A stretch of DNA of 64,000 nucleotides from Bagarius yarrelli (Eukaryota > Chordata > Actinopteri > Siluriformes > Sisoridae), in contig VCAZ01000036.1 of assembly GCA_005784505.1 (NCBI GenBank), positions 1,783,940 to 1,847,939 of the forward strand, read 5' to 3'. The position numbers and the translations under genes were made by a program. How positions within the stretch are numbered: the first letter of the stretch is position 1; the number at the start of each line of letters is the position of its first letter. Below the pieces are notes generated by a model. The model was not told where the DNA came from, searched no databases, and was given only the letters and a program-made list of their open reading frames with translations. Positions 10,745-22,795 of the stretch are shown here, piece after piece.

Positions 10745-12573
10745 ACATGTTTTAGTCTCATAGAAGACGTCACATTATGGAACTGTTGGGTTTTTCCCCT
10801 TGGGGTGGTATAAATTGATTGAATGTGAGGTCATGTATGTTTTTGTCTCTATTGATATTTTCACTTCTTCCTCTTCTTTGGTCATTATTTTCTGAACTGA
10901 TTGCGCTTTAATAAATGAGGGGGTTTCAAGTTTTATCACAAGACTCGACATTTCATTGTAACAGAACATTATGAAAAACTAATTTATTAAAACTACAATT
11001 GCATCATTAACAGTTAATAATATCTTGCGTAATTTCTTATAAACCTACGTATGTATAAGAATAGTAAAACAGAAAATACATATATTTGCTATTATTTGAC
11101 ACTTATTTGACATTTATCCTCTGTAGCCAATAAGCTCTATGTGTACATTTCTTCAAGTGATAAAGAAATATTGTAACCTAATATTTATTTGAGTTATTAA
11201 ACATAATATGATGCACAATTTTGGTTTGTATCTCTTTATTTTAATTATAATTTCTAATAACATGTTTGTAAATTTGCTCTACAAAATGCAGCCCTAGTTG
11301 TTCTGTTCTTTAAACTGGACATACAGTGGATGATTCCAGCAACTACCATTTGAAATATGAAATTTAAAGCCAACACTCAGAATGGATGTGCGGACCAATC
11401 GTATATCTGTGAATCTAAATGTAATATAAAGTCAAAAAAGGTCAATAAAAAAGCAACTCCGGCATTCTGTATACGGACAGGCAGGCAATTCGGAAAACGT
11501 GGGCAATATGGTTATTGTGGATAGACTGATAGCTATAGAACTTTGATGAGGGTAAAAGATCTGTTTATTCTCTTTTTTTTTGGTTGGTTAAGTTTTTACT
11601 GAAAGACTTTCCAGTTGAATACGATCTATAATTTACATACAGTCTTGCATTTTAACTCAGACTAGCTTCCATTTTTGCATAGGCAAAAACTGCTTAATCA
11701 GTTCGAAACTCTCCTTTATTTGTGTAATATCCTCACGAGGGGTGAACAAAATTGACATGTAAAAAATTTATCCAACCCCTAACTATAACCTACCTATAAT
11801 AATCTTAATTTATAATCACAAAACCTTAACCTTTAAATATAAACCTAAATATGAACCCTAAACTCTAAACTCAACCCTAACTTGTAATCATAACCCTAAA
11901 CCTTCACCCCAACTATAAACCTAAACCCTAAATTTAACCCTGACTTAAAATTATAACACTAAACCTTCACCCCTAACTACAAACCTACACCCTGACTTAT
12001 AATCGTAATCCTAAAACCTAAACTTTAAAACTAACTATAAAACTAAATCCTAAACTCAACCCTAACTTATAATCATAACCCTAAAAACCTTAACCCCTAA
12101 CTATAGGCTAAACCCAACCCTAACTTGTAACATAACCTGAAACCATAACCCCTAACTATAAACCTAAACCCTTAACTCAACCCTATCCTATAATTATAAC
12201 ATTATTTGCACCGTAGTGTGTAATAAAAAATCCTGAGTTAACTCCACTTTAATTTGATTTTTTTTTTCTATCACAAAATGCATTCAGTGGGGTGAATACT
12301 TATGCAAGGCAGTGCACATAACAAACAAAAGGTTTTTTAAGTAAGCGCAAGGAACACACCTTCTAGATTAGTTATGGTTAAAAGGCAATGGGAAATGTTA
12401 CTACAGATTTTATAGTGAAGTACTGTAGTGGTTTTTTTTTAATATGGGATAGTAGAAAAATAGGCTTAGCATGCATAAGCTGCTATTTTAGATTTCCCCC
12501 CCCCCCAAAAAGATGCCTAGTACAAAATAGATTTTTAAACATTTCTAGCAGTTTATAACAGACTGATATCATT
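10745..12573. repeat. 1.8-kb tandem unit 4
   Basis: Fourth unit (period 1,829 bp), with minisatellite at about 11775-12200 and Tc1-like end near 12198-12317. Short minus-strand reading frames in it do not survive the indels between units. No supported gene. Confidence 0.85.
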
Positions 12574-12826
12574 ACATGTTTTAGTCTCATAGAAGACGTC
12601 ACATTATGGAACTGGTTGGGTTTTCCCCTTGGACTGTATAAATTGATTAAATGTGAGGTCTCTATTGATATTTTCACTTCTTTTCTTTCTTTGGTCAATT
12701 ATTTTCTGAACTGATTGCGCTTTAATAAATGAGGGGGTTTCAAGTTTTATCACAAGACTCGACATTTTATATACAGAACAAACTAATTATTAAAAGTACA
12801 TTTGCATCATTAACAGTTAATAGTAC
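12574..12826. repeat. 1.8-kb tandem unit 5, truncated at the array edge
   Basis: The unit starts like the others but has a short deletion near 12660 and stops matching after about 250 bp, running into a CATC microsatellite. This is the right boundary of the array. Confidence 0.8.
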
Positions 12827-12881
12827 ACATCCATCATCCATCCATCCATCCATCCATCCATCCATCCATCCATTCTCCCAT
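12823..12881. repeat. CATC tetranucleotide microsatellite
   Basis: About ten CATC units, mostly perfect, directly abut the truncated last 1.8-kb unit. Confidence 0.95.
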
Positions 12882-14984
12882 CCGATAATTAAAATAAAAA
12901 TCTATTGTTTGAAACCCCACAACAGACACAATCACTTTAATTGTAATATTTTTTTTCTGTATATTGATGCTTCAATTAGTTCTTTATACATGTGACAATA
13001 AACTAATATAATCTTGAACATGAATGTTTTTTATATTATTTTATTATTTTTTATTGTTTAATATTATTATATATTTGTGTTATTCATTAATACATTTGAT
13101 TTATGTATAAATTTATATAGAATAGCTATTTTGGGTAAAAAAAAAAAATAGTTTTGTTTACTGTGTAAGTTTCATGCAAATTTAACAAAACTAAATGCAA
13201 ATGTGGATTAAAGAAGGTCTTCTGCTTTAGGACATTTGAGCTAAGTGTTACAGGCGGATTGTGACGCGCTCCTCATTTGCTTGAGGTGTAGACTTACACA
13301 CTTCGATCCTTTTTTTTGCAGAATAAGGAAGTGGGTTACCCGAGTGAAGCATGAAAAGCTTGAAACAGTCCAAAATTATAGGAATGAACAGGCCATTTTT
13401 ATTTGCATTGTGCTACAATCCCCTCCATAACTATTTATCTAAATAAAAATACCACAGCCAGCTGGTTTGAAGATTAAAGCTGAAATGACATTCAAGAAAT
13501 TTAGCTTTTATTTTCTGTTATTGATATACGTTGGGCTGTTGAGTGAGAGAAAACAGTTCCGAAAGAACAACCAAATAATATAAGTTTTAATTTAGATTCT
13601 TATAATTTTGCTCAGTTTAAAATTTGGTAATCTGATACAAAAGGTTCAATATTGTTTGCCTTATACAGAAAAAAACTATTTAAACTATCTATCATTTATT
13701 ATCAAAGCCAAATCAAAGAATTACAGACAAAAATCAATGTATTGGTGGTTTATATTTTTTCAATAGTTTTAAGCTTAGTTTTGGAAGGGACTTTATATTT
13801 ATAGTTTCTCCTCCTCCGTCAGCCATTCTGTGTCTAATTAAACTGTACAGACGAGTTTGCTAACCGAGCTGAAACAGTTTTACTCTGATCAACCAATCAG
13901 AGGTTGAAAAAAATCTGATTGGTTAAAGAAACAGTCTTTAATAATATCAACCAATTTGCAATCTGCCACTACTAATATAGTTTAAGTTCCATGGGCAACA
14001 CTACTGATTCTAAGGGCAGATTAGATTAACATGGCAGCACATAGAAACTGAAATCTGATTGGACAAAAAAATCTGAACAGGTCCAGTACATTTCCAACTG
14101 TCTTTCTCTATTTGGGCCAAATATTTGATTAAAATTCATTCACAGGGTCAGAAAAAGGGAAATTTTAAAGTTAACAGAAAGTAGTGAAAAATAAAATAAT
14201 AAAAAAGGTGTCTTAAAATCAGTCTAACGAAACAAATATTTCCTTATAAAATTCTTTAATTTCACACTTCACAAAAATGTAAACTTTTTAGTTTAAGAGC
14301 AGATGTTTAGATTTAGTTTTAATGTTTCTATCGATTTGTTTTTTATTTATTGTCTAAGTACATTAACGCTTACACATTCATTGCATTAAAACAATTCACA
14401 GATATAAATGCTGCAATTCAAACTTTCGACCACAAGATGTCATTATTGTGTACCGTGTTAAATGTTTCGGATACAGGATATAGTTGCAGAGAAAGGCCAT
14501 GTCCTAATACCCGCGCCTGCACTCCTATCCCCTTTATTTGCGCGTTCCCGATGAGGGGTACAAGTGTGTATAGTGTCCTAATTACCTGCGTGAAGTCCCC
14601 CTACGCAAAATGTGGCAGAATCAGCGTTAATCTTTTGTGCTGTAAGGATTTTCGTTTGTGTTGCTTTGGTTTGTTAGATATAAAACATTTATTTATAGGT
14701 TATTCTCTGGTCAAACTTCGCTTAGGGATATTACCCAGAAGAGCACTGGGAAGAGCACAACAAAATACTGCACGTCGGCGCACTTGTTCTCATTGCGTAC
14801 TTATAGTACTAATAGTAATACCATGGAATAATAATTTATTTTTTTAATTAATGCTTCTTTTTCTTCTATGAAGCTATGATGATAATGCAACTAATTTGAA
14901 TGCTCCAGTTCAACACGTCATATAAACATGGACATAAACAGCTGGTTATATATAATGAATAGATATAATATCATCTATATGATA
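12882..14984. other. AT-rich non-coding stretch, no recognised gene
   Basis: I recognise no gene or known element. The stretch has a hairpin at 13891-13924 (AACCAATCAGA paired with TCTGATTGGTT, with a third half-copy near 14050). An open frame of 165 codons at 14350-14847 has no signal, domain or splice support; it sits in a locally GC-richer patch (14480-14780) that may be an unrecognised element. Confidence 0.5.
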
Positions 14985-14986
14985 TA

Positions 14987-15035
<49 letters not shown>

Positions 15036-15050
15036 CTAATGAAATATCTA

Positions 15051-15091
<41 letters not shown>

Positions 15092-15491
15092 AAAACCAAT
15101 CTATCAAAATATCTCTGATCTATCTGGTCTGTCTAGTCTAGTCCTGTCTGTCTGTCAACAAATGTCTGTCTGTGAAAGTCAAGTGGCTTGCTATCTATCT
15201 GATCTTGGTATCTATCTATCTATCTATCGAATACTGTACACGCTGACATTAAATGTTAAATTAGTTGTAATATAAAACAAAATTTATTGCACTGTTTTAT
15301 AAAAAGGAACACTACCCTTGCATCAAGTCCAGATCAAAATGTTTTTTGATTGAAGAAGTAAATTCACAAGTACCAAAGTTCACCACAAGATGGCGACTTC
15401 CTCTCAACTATTGAACAGGGCTGACTGGGGGCGGCATCAAGGTGTTCCTATCTATGGTGTCGACAGTGTCTGACCCGTGCTGCGCAAGTTT

Positions 15492-15540
<49 letters not shown>

Positions 15541-15541
15541 G
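14985..15541. repeat. Cluster of TA and CTAT microsatellites
   Basis: A TA tract (about 14985-15034) is followed by CTAT tracts at 15051-15090, 15204-15228 and 15492-15541, with decayed CTGT/CTAT between the first two. The 250 bp before the last tract include ACCACAAGATGGCGACTTCC, a motif I associate with dispersed fish repeats. No coding sequence. Confidence 0.9.
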
Positions 15542-16314
15542 GAGATCATAGTATTTGAATTAATACAACAATTAAAAATTATTATGTATCTAAAAAACTG
15601 TAGGTTTGTACAAGCAAACTTTTGTTTATATAGTGTATTTTAAAAATTCAATTAATGTCACCTATTGCTATAATACATTAACTGTGAAACTGGTTTTGTT
15701 CTTGGCAATTTAACAAAGTCCAGAAACTTTGGATAAATAAAATAGATTCGGTTCGGGTTGGATCCTGTCCCATTTGGTTATTTCTAAAGAATGGACTGCT
15801 GTGATAAGTAAAATAAAAAGCCTTTATCTCTTCATTAACCCTATCATTATAAAAATACTAATGCTTTAATATAACGGTTCCTCATTTCTTTACTCATCTT
15901 CTGCATGTCTTCTCTCGATCTTTTGCTTTATTGTCTATTTTTGTAGCCTCCTGTAGCGCAGTAATGCTTCAGGGACCCGTGCTGAATAATGTGGACTGGC
16001 TGGTCTTTAGGGATGTGCAGGAAACAATGGACTTTTGTTGGAATCAGGAGACACATTTCGTTTTTTTTTTTTTTTAGTTTGGAATAAATAGCCTCAGGTC
16101 AGTTTAATACGTTAGTTTTGTGTACACTTTTGATATAAGTGGGTTACATTATCTATCATTATCACATTATCATAACAATAATAATAATGCTAATAATCAT
16201 AATACTATAACATTTATTTGCCTAACTTTAGTCTTTAATCTTTGCATGACAGTGTACAGCGTCTTTAACTAAAATCTAAAATCAATGTTTCAAGAAATAA
16301 ACAGAAGTTAGAAC
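15542..16314. other. Non-coding stretch with a shared CAGTAATGC motif
   Basis: No gene is seen. A pyrimidine-rich run (15870-15955) is followed by GCAGTAATGCTTCAGGGACC at about 15958, a motif repeated after CT tracts near 44.8 and, more diverged, 47.75 kb. ATA-rich microsatellite sequence lies at 16150-16215. Confidence 0.5.
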
Positions 16315-16858
16315 CAGCAGTGGGAATAATGTTGTTACTAACTGCGTTACTTAATGTGTGTTACTATTTTCATATTTAATATTACTAATTTTTATCTAAG
16401 TGGACTCTCTTAGACATAAGATCACATTTCCTTTACTCTGGTGTGTGTGTGTGGGGGTGTGTGCGTGTTGAGAATCGGAGACAACCACATAACTGATGAT
16501 TGGTGTGTGTGTGTGTGTGTGTGTTGGGAATGGGAGACAACCACATAACTGATTATTGGTGTTTGTGTGTGTTGAGGAGTGGGACACAACCACACAACTG
16601 ATAATGAATAATGTGTGTGTGTGTTGGGAATGGAAAACAACCACTTAACTTATGATGATTGTTGTGTGTCGGGGTGGGAGACAACCACATAACTGATGAT
16701 GATTGGTTTTTGTGTGTGGATGTGTGTGTGTTTGTGTGTGTTAGGGGTGGGAAACAACCCCGTAACTGATAATGATTTCTATGGTAATTGATTACTTTTT
16801 TAATAACCTAACCCAGTTACAATTTGTAACTAGTAACTCTAACTAACACGTCCAAGAC
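16315..16858. mobile_element. Non-autonomous hAT-like element carrying a GT-rich minisatellite
   Basis: The left end reads CAGCAGTGGGAATAATGTTG with TTACTAACTGCGTTAC after it, typical of the CAGTG...GGGAATAACG termini of a common fish hAT family. The right end, ...AACTAACACGTCCAAGACTG, is its imperfect inverse. The 8-bp flanks GTTAGAAC and GTTAACAC (2 mismatches) would be the target duplication. Inside are about six copies of a 50-80-bp unit with core GACAACCACATAACTGATGA separated by (GT)n. No transposase. Confidence 0.5.
16470..16785. repeat. GT-spaced minisatellite inside the hAT-like element
   Basis: Six diverged repeats of a GGGAGACAACCACATAACTG core are joined by variable (GT)n spacers. 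They create long frames on the minus strand rich in His-Thr, which are repeat artefacts. Confidence 0.85.
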
Positions 16859-19035
16859 TGGTTAACACACCCCTTTTTACTATTAATTGCTTAAAATATC
16901 TTCTGCTTGTAATTTTTTTTTTGATTTATCAAAATGCTAAGAGTTTAACTGTTTAACTGTTATCAAGCTATTGCAAATCCTAGACATTTTTCCAAAGCCG
17001 TTCGATTTGTTGACCTGGATTTACATCATCGCTTGTTATTTTGATAATACAATTTATTTTTTTTCATTTCCAGTTGCCTTTCAGAGGCTTGAAAACGATT
17101 TCGAGCTCTCCATTATTTTCCTGATCCTCATTACAGCCACATGACTAGATGAAGAGAAAAAAATCATTATGCTTCCTCCAACATGCTTCACGTTCTGGTT
17201 TGGCGATTCTGGGGTAACACACTCTCTTCCATTTGGCCAAAAAGTTGTATTTTTTGTGGGCTAAATTCAGAGGAGCTTGTTTTCTTTTTTTTTCAGAGCC
17301 AGGGCTTTTGTGTATCCATTATCATGGATCAAATCCGTATCCATATCTGTGCCACATTAAAGGAAAAATTTAGATTTGGGCCACTTGATACATGCGGTGT
17401 AAAATATGTTGTAATGACATGTGATCATAGTGTCCTTTTAGACAGTAATTCATCATTTAGCACAAGAAAGAATGCATGTAGAGGGTACAGAAGGGTTAGC
17501 ATGGCATAATTAATACTAAGGTTATCTTTGTGTCAGCCTGCAGATCCTATGAAGATACATACATAATCCCGTACAGGTTTATACGCTGCATAGCCAAATA
17601 TATAGTACATCAGTCTTTTACAAAATCCATTCCACAATAAATGACGGCCGTCTGTGCGTTTCAGGACTGGAGGTTTGTGTGGATTAAAAAGAAAGGAATC
17701 TTTTGCAGGTTTGATAAGATTTGGGTTTTATTATTGGCTGATATATAACATGAGAACTAATAGAGCTGATGAGAATCATGGGGTTGTTAAAAAAATGGAT
17801 TACATTGCTAAAGAACTAGAGCAGATCAATGGATTCTTAATCTGGCTGAACACATGCATTATCGATTTCAGATGAATCTGCCATTTAAATTCAGGGCTAT
17901 GCTGTTGCATTTCACAGAGCTGGGCTTTTCAACCAAACGTTTCAAAATGGAGCCTAACCCTTTTGTGTATTTTTTGGAAGAAAGAATTTAACAACTGGCA
18001 ATATTTGTACTTTATACAACCATCAATGTTTTATATTTATATATATTTTATATATTTAAGATGCAAGAGATGATTGTATATGTGTGCGTAAATGTCTGTT
18101 GCACTTCACAGCAACAGCACATTTTTAAAGGATCGCATCAGAAACTGATTTAACAAACAAATCACAAAAGTGGTTTTTGACTTTTGGCGGAAAAAGGTTA
18201 ATGCAAATAAAAGTACAAAAAACATGGAAACACAGTTGATGAATAAATACTGACATTAAGAATTATGTGGCTAATCGGATGTTTCAGCTTCATTATGCTT
18301 GCTTTGTTTGAATTACTTTTGGTTACTAGGTTACCGATACCACCGTCAGCTTTTAAATATTTTTCTGTATTTGATTTAATAGAATGGAAACCCGGCTAAC
18401 GACATAAATTATATGCTAAAAATGACATAAAAGTTTGTGCATGAAGTGCTGGGTAACACGGGTAGTTATAAAACTGCAAGCTATTTCTAGCCAGTTTGGT
18501 CGTTCGTCTACACACAAACGCAATATCCAACACTAAAATCTTCTTCCAGGATGAAGATATTTAGATACGGCGGGTTCAGTGTTGTTGTGTAGCCGCGAGG
18601 CCGGAGTTTTATTCTTGTTCTTGCGTCACCATGTAATAGAGTAAATAGACTAGACTTCTACAAAACACAAAACAACCTTGCTGCACAATTAGCTACAGTA
18701 AGCTTAAACCCATCAACCTGCTCTTCAAACACAAAGGATTACGAGAGGGAAGCAGATCCTGGAGAGAGTTTTTATTCCTATACGTTGCCAGGCTTATTAT
18801 ATAAAAAAAAAAGATGTGCTTTAAGAAAGTCTGGGAGGTTTAAATATCAGTGGATGTACTGTTGATTTTAGATTAGGTTAATTTGATCTTCTGGAATGTG
18901 AGCTTAGTTTATATTTGTTCGGTATTGATTCATGAGCCTTATGTTTATCTGCTTGGTACATTAAACTACCAGGAGGAGTGGAAGAGATTTACAATGCTAC
19001 AATACAAGAGACAGTACAGTGCTATGTTGTAGGGT
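16859..19035. other. Non-coding stretch with possible Tc1 scrap and a duplicated block
   Basis: No gene is recognised. At about 17170-17290 a string with CAACATGCTTCACGTTCTGG and TTTGGCCAAAAAGTTGTATT faintly resembles the reverse strand of fish Tc1 transposase genes (low certainty). At about 17818-17935 a block resembles one at 52968-53090. The rest looks unique. Confidence 0.4.
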
Positions 19036-19145
19036 TAGGGGCAGTGGTGGCTCAAATGGTTAAGGTGTTGAGTTGATTAAAAGGCCAGGAGGCCACCGTT
19101 GGGTCCTTGAGCAAGACTCCTAACCCTTCCTGCTCCACGGGTGTC
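19036..19145 (+). mobile_element. 5' part of a tRNA-derived SINE
   Basis: This begins GGGGCAGTGGTGGCTCAAAT with the A-box-like TGGCTCAAATGG, followed by the family's conserved CCACCGTTGGGTCCTTGAGC. It stops after TGCTCCACGGGTGTC. It is the subfamily of the full-length copy at 46.6 kb, lacking the 3' half. Confidence 0.7.
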
Positions 19146-21825
19146 CTCTGTGGAACTCTGTCTTCACTTTAGAAGAATTCTTTTCATAGCAATGACTAAA
19201 CAACGGTCTGTTGCTTTTTAAAGCGCTGCGGTTAGCTCGGCTATCAGACGTACTTTGTTCATTCTTACTGAGTGCTTTCTTTAAGAAAAAATTAACCAAA
19301 TTGATTTGTGCTCCATTTCCCTGACGAAATACGTCCATGGCCATAAAAGCATGCACTTCCCTGCCGAAGACTGAAAAACCAACGAAGTAGAAAAATAACC
19401 GAATGGAAATACATTATTAATATAGAGGTAATGCGTTTTAAACAGACCCAAGATACAGAGATAATCATAGGGCACACTATTCTTTTTGTTTGATCCCTTT
19501 GTTATTTTGTTCTTTAGTGAGTCCTGACGTAGAGAAAAAATTGTTTGGAAATTATATGAAAATTACTAATAAAATTATTTTTAACTCTCTGCAGCACTGC
19601 ATCTTTTCTCTGCTGTAGATTCTAAAAAGTTGCCTGAAATATTAAAGGGACAATAAGTGATTATCAATCACTAAGTTCAATCAATCATTAAGTTAATTGG
19701 TCTAAATGTATTTATATGTATTTATATATTCGGTGGAGGGTGCAGGACGTAGAAATTTTCGTCCAATCAAAACCTTAAGTCAGAACATTATGATAGGCTT
19801 TCCTACCTGCCTGTAAACATATGTATGTGTATAACTTTGTTCACCCTGTTCACTCAGACAGAATACATCATGACTGTGTTCACATATTGCAGAAAAAAGT
19901 CTATATTAAAACAAAGTGAAAACTTTAATTGATATCAATGTTTTGTTTCCATGCTGGAGTTGACTACAGGCGTCAAAGGGTCTAAAAAATGATGTCATGG
20001 TTAAAGTATTTCTTTTGGACAAATAGAAATATGGTGTGATTGGATTTTGGTGTGTTTGGATAGTAACTCATAATTTTTGTAGTTTGTGTATCTTTATGAA
20101 TTAGCTCAACTGCAGCAGCAGTGTGGAATTGGGGAGTATTTTTATGTGAAGTATTTAAGTACTGTTACTAAATGTATTATAAAATTTTCTTACAGGTGAA
20201 TGACACATGATGTATCGTAGTAATGCCGTCTCTGGTCATCTACTCTGTGCGCTTTCATGTGTTCAGAAGGCGTTATTTCGAAAATAATTAATACAACTTA
20301 CTAAAATAAACAGCACAATATTACCACCTGTGCTAAAAGCTGTCCGTTGACTTTTATTTAAAAAAACAGCATCTAAACACCAGGTTTCAAAGGACATGTC
20401 ACGTCTGAGTCAAAATAACACGTAACATAGGCTTCTGTACTCGAGAGGTTGAGTCCTCCCACGAAATGCATATACTAGTCTCTTCAGAAGACAGTAATTT
20501 GCATGCTCTGACGTAATCGGATCCACTGTCTAACAAAGGGAGGCGGACTCAATCCTACATCCTAGGCGCACTCACCAAAGTGCACCCAGGACTACGCAAG
20601 CTAGGTCTTCCCCTAAGATTTTTCTCTGTTCTGGCAACAAGATGGTGGAATGGAACTTTTCATCGATGTCAGAACAGCAGAGTTCCAAACTGAGTTTTCA
20701 AGAGATGAGTAAAAATCAACCTCTTTCTCAAATAGCACTTGACAATCCAAAAAATCTACGGTTTACGCAATCAAAACAAGGTATCAGTATTAACGGTGAT
20801 CCTTCCAGAATGGCGGTGATGCCCCAGCATGCAACATGACGTGATGCAGCTTCAAATTCTCTAATGAAAGCTGATTTAGGTGAATCATGTTTGCTTTCTA
20901 CTTGATTGAAATAAAACCCTGAATGCACAAAGTCTCTTTGCAGATAATAATGGACATGCTGCTTCCTTAAACATTTGGACAGGTTTGGACAATTTATTTC
21001 TGTTATATGTTTTTCGAAAAAAACTACAGGAGATAGAAAACGGTTTGTAGTTATTAATATTAAATTCTAATCGGAAATGAACGTGTGAAGAATTTGCATA
21101 CAGTAGACATACAGTAGACTGATATCATATTTTTAATATTAATAAAAGCCTAGAAGTTAACTAAGTCTGGAAGAAAAGTCAGTTAAGCACTAAATCTTAT
21201 TTTAAAAAAACACTTCCTGTCGCAATGCTTCTTTTTCACCGGCATTATGCCACTAAATCATAAGCAGGTTGGTTCCTTTTTTTTCCTTTCTTAAATCCAT
21301 TTTAATATTTAGTAAATTACGTTCAGTTTTCCATCAGTCATTTTCCCCCCACTGCCTTATCTATTGCATCATCTGTCTAATGATTTATATGCTAAAGCGA
21401 CCGTACTGTTTACTCCCTCATTATCTTGCTTTATAAGCAAATTAATGATCCGCAGGAACCTGTGAGAGGCGCAAACATTCTCGTCTGGGTATTGGGTGCA
21501 ATTATTTTTTTTCTTCACTATGTAAATAAAGGGCACACACACTGAGGTGTGCTGTTTACTGCTCACGTCAAGGTCAGAAACGCTTTTATAATATATCGTT
21601 TTTTGTTGTAATAACATCGTGTTCAAATATACAGTAATTATTAAGTGACCCACAGCGAAGTTTTTGTCAGCATGAATATTCAGTCGATGTCTTTTAAACA
21701 TTTTAAATAAATAGTCACTCCTACTGCACTGGTTTAAGTTTCTACACAATAGGCGACAAAACTCTGCCCTCTAGCAGACATGTAATGCATGACACGGTGC
21801 TATAACTAATGGTTAGAAAACGTTT
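19146..21825. other. 2.7-kb stretch with no recognised gene
   Basis: Several short frames exist on both strands (for example 19120-19477 minus, 20642-20839 plus, 21369-21749 minus), but none has a domain, signal peptide or splice structure I recognise. A GC-richer segment at 20420-20640 could be part of an unrecognised element. Confidence 0.4.
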
Positions 21826-22010
21826 ATTTGCATTTGGCAGATGTCTTAATCCATAGCGACTTTTATCTCTTTTATACAACTGAGCAGTTGGGGGTTAAAA
21901 GCCTTGCTCAGGGGCCCAGCAGTGGTAACTTGGTGGTGCTGAAAATTAAACCTTGATCCTTCAATTAATAGTCCAACACCTTAACCACTATGCTACCACT
22001 TTAAGATTAG
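21826..22010 (-). mobile_element. tRNA-derived SINE with CATTTGGCAGATG 3' end, minus strand
   Basis: Read on the minus strand it starts with GGTAGCATAGTGGTTAAGGT (A box), continues through a decayed B box and the CCACTGCTGGGCCCCTGAGC core, and ends in the CATCTGCCAAATG type tail near 21830. Nearly full length, moderately diverged. Confidence 0.75.
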
Positions 22011-22014
22011 GGAT

Positions 22015-22180
22015 AGTAAAGCCTATCCCTAACCCTTTACCACCCTAACACTTAACCCCTAACACTAACCCCCTAAACCTTCACCATCCTAACCACCTAA
22101 CCCTAAACTTTAAACTTAACCCTTTACCACCCTAACCCTCTAACCCTAAACTCTAACCCTTTACTGTGCTACCTTTACTG
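22015..22180. repeat. Short CCCTAA-like degenerate repeat
   Basis: About 160 bp of CCCTAA/CCTTTACCACCCTAA-type units abut the SINE's 5' end. The units differ from those of the lectin array, so it is probably an independent telomere-like minisatellite. Confidence 0.7.
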
Positions 22181-22440
22181 CAATGTATTTTTATAGCATG
22201 TTGCAGGATTAAGAACCTTAAACTCAACAGGCAGCTCGACACAGCAGTCATCACTGAACCTGAACATATTAATTATCTTCAGTAGGTTTATTATAAGAAC
22301 AAAGTTCTATAAAATCATGTTAAATTTAAGATCCTTTTTAAAAAATACCTTTTCTGCAACACCCACATGTAAAATCACACAATATGTTTTTTACACACAA
22401 TACACGTAATAATTCATATATTTATTTTTATTTTTCTCTC

Positions 22441-22795
22441 AGGGGTGGATTAACTTGCCCTTGAGGTACCATTGACCAGTTTCTAGTTTCCCCTTCGAGG
22501 TTCAAGGATGGACTGGGACTCACTCTGCTCCACTGACCCAAGGCTACAGTGTACATTACATTTGATTACATTTGATTACATATGCCCTCTGTAATTAACA
22601 AAACATTTGGTGTCACCCAGATGAGGATGGGTTTCCCTATTGAGTCTGGTTACTCTCTCCAGTTTATTCCTTATTCAACTCAGGGAGTTTTTTTTCCTTG
22701 CCACAGTCGCCTCCGGCTTGCTCATTCTGTGAAAAACTGCTTTGAGACAGTGTCCAAAAACAGCATATACCAAAAAAACTTTAATTAATTGAAAT
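22441..22795 (+). mobile_element. 3' tail of a dispersed LINE/SINE family
   Basis: It contains the familiar fish tail motifs CACCCAGATGAGGATGGGTT, TTGCCACAGTCGCCTCCGGC and GCTTTGAGACAGTGTCC, and ends in AATTAATTGAAATTGAAA. This is the usual 3' end of a repeat family very common in catfish and other teleosts. No coding part remains; a 68-codon frame inside is incidental. Confidence 0.65.

Noticed and set aside
12826..12881. CRISPR-like array
   Set aside because: The tandem units are 4-bp microsatellite repeats with no spacers, and the DNA is vertebrate.
14350..14847. 165-codon open frame as a gene
   Set aside because: No recognisable domain, signal or intron structure, and it lies in repeat-rich DNA; cysteine-rich composition alone is not evidence.
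16396..16644. His/Thr-rich minus-strand proteins
   Set aside because: They arise from the GT-spaced minisatellite.
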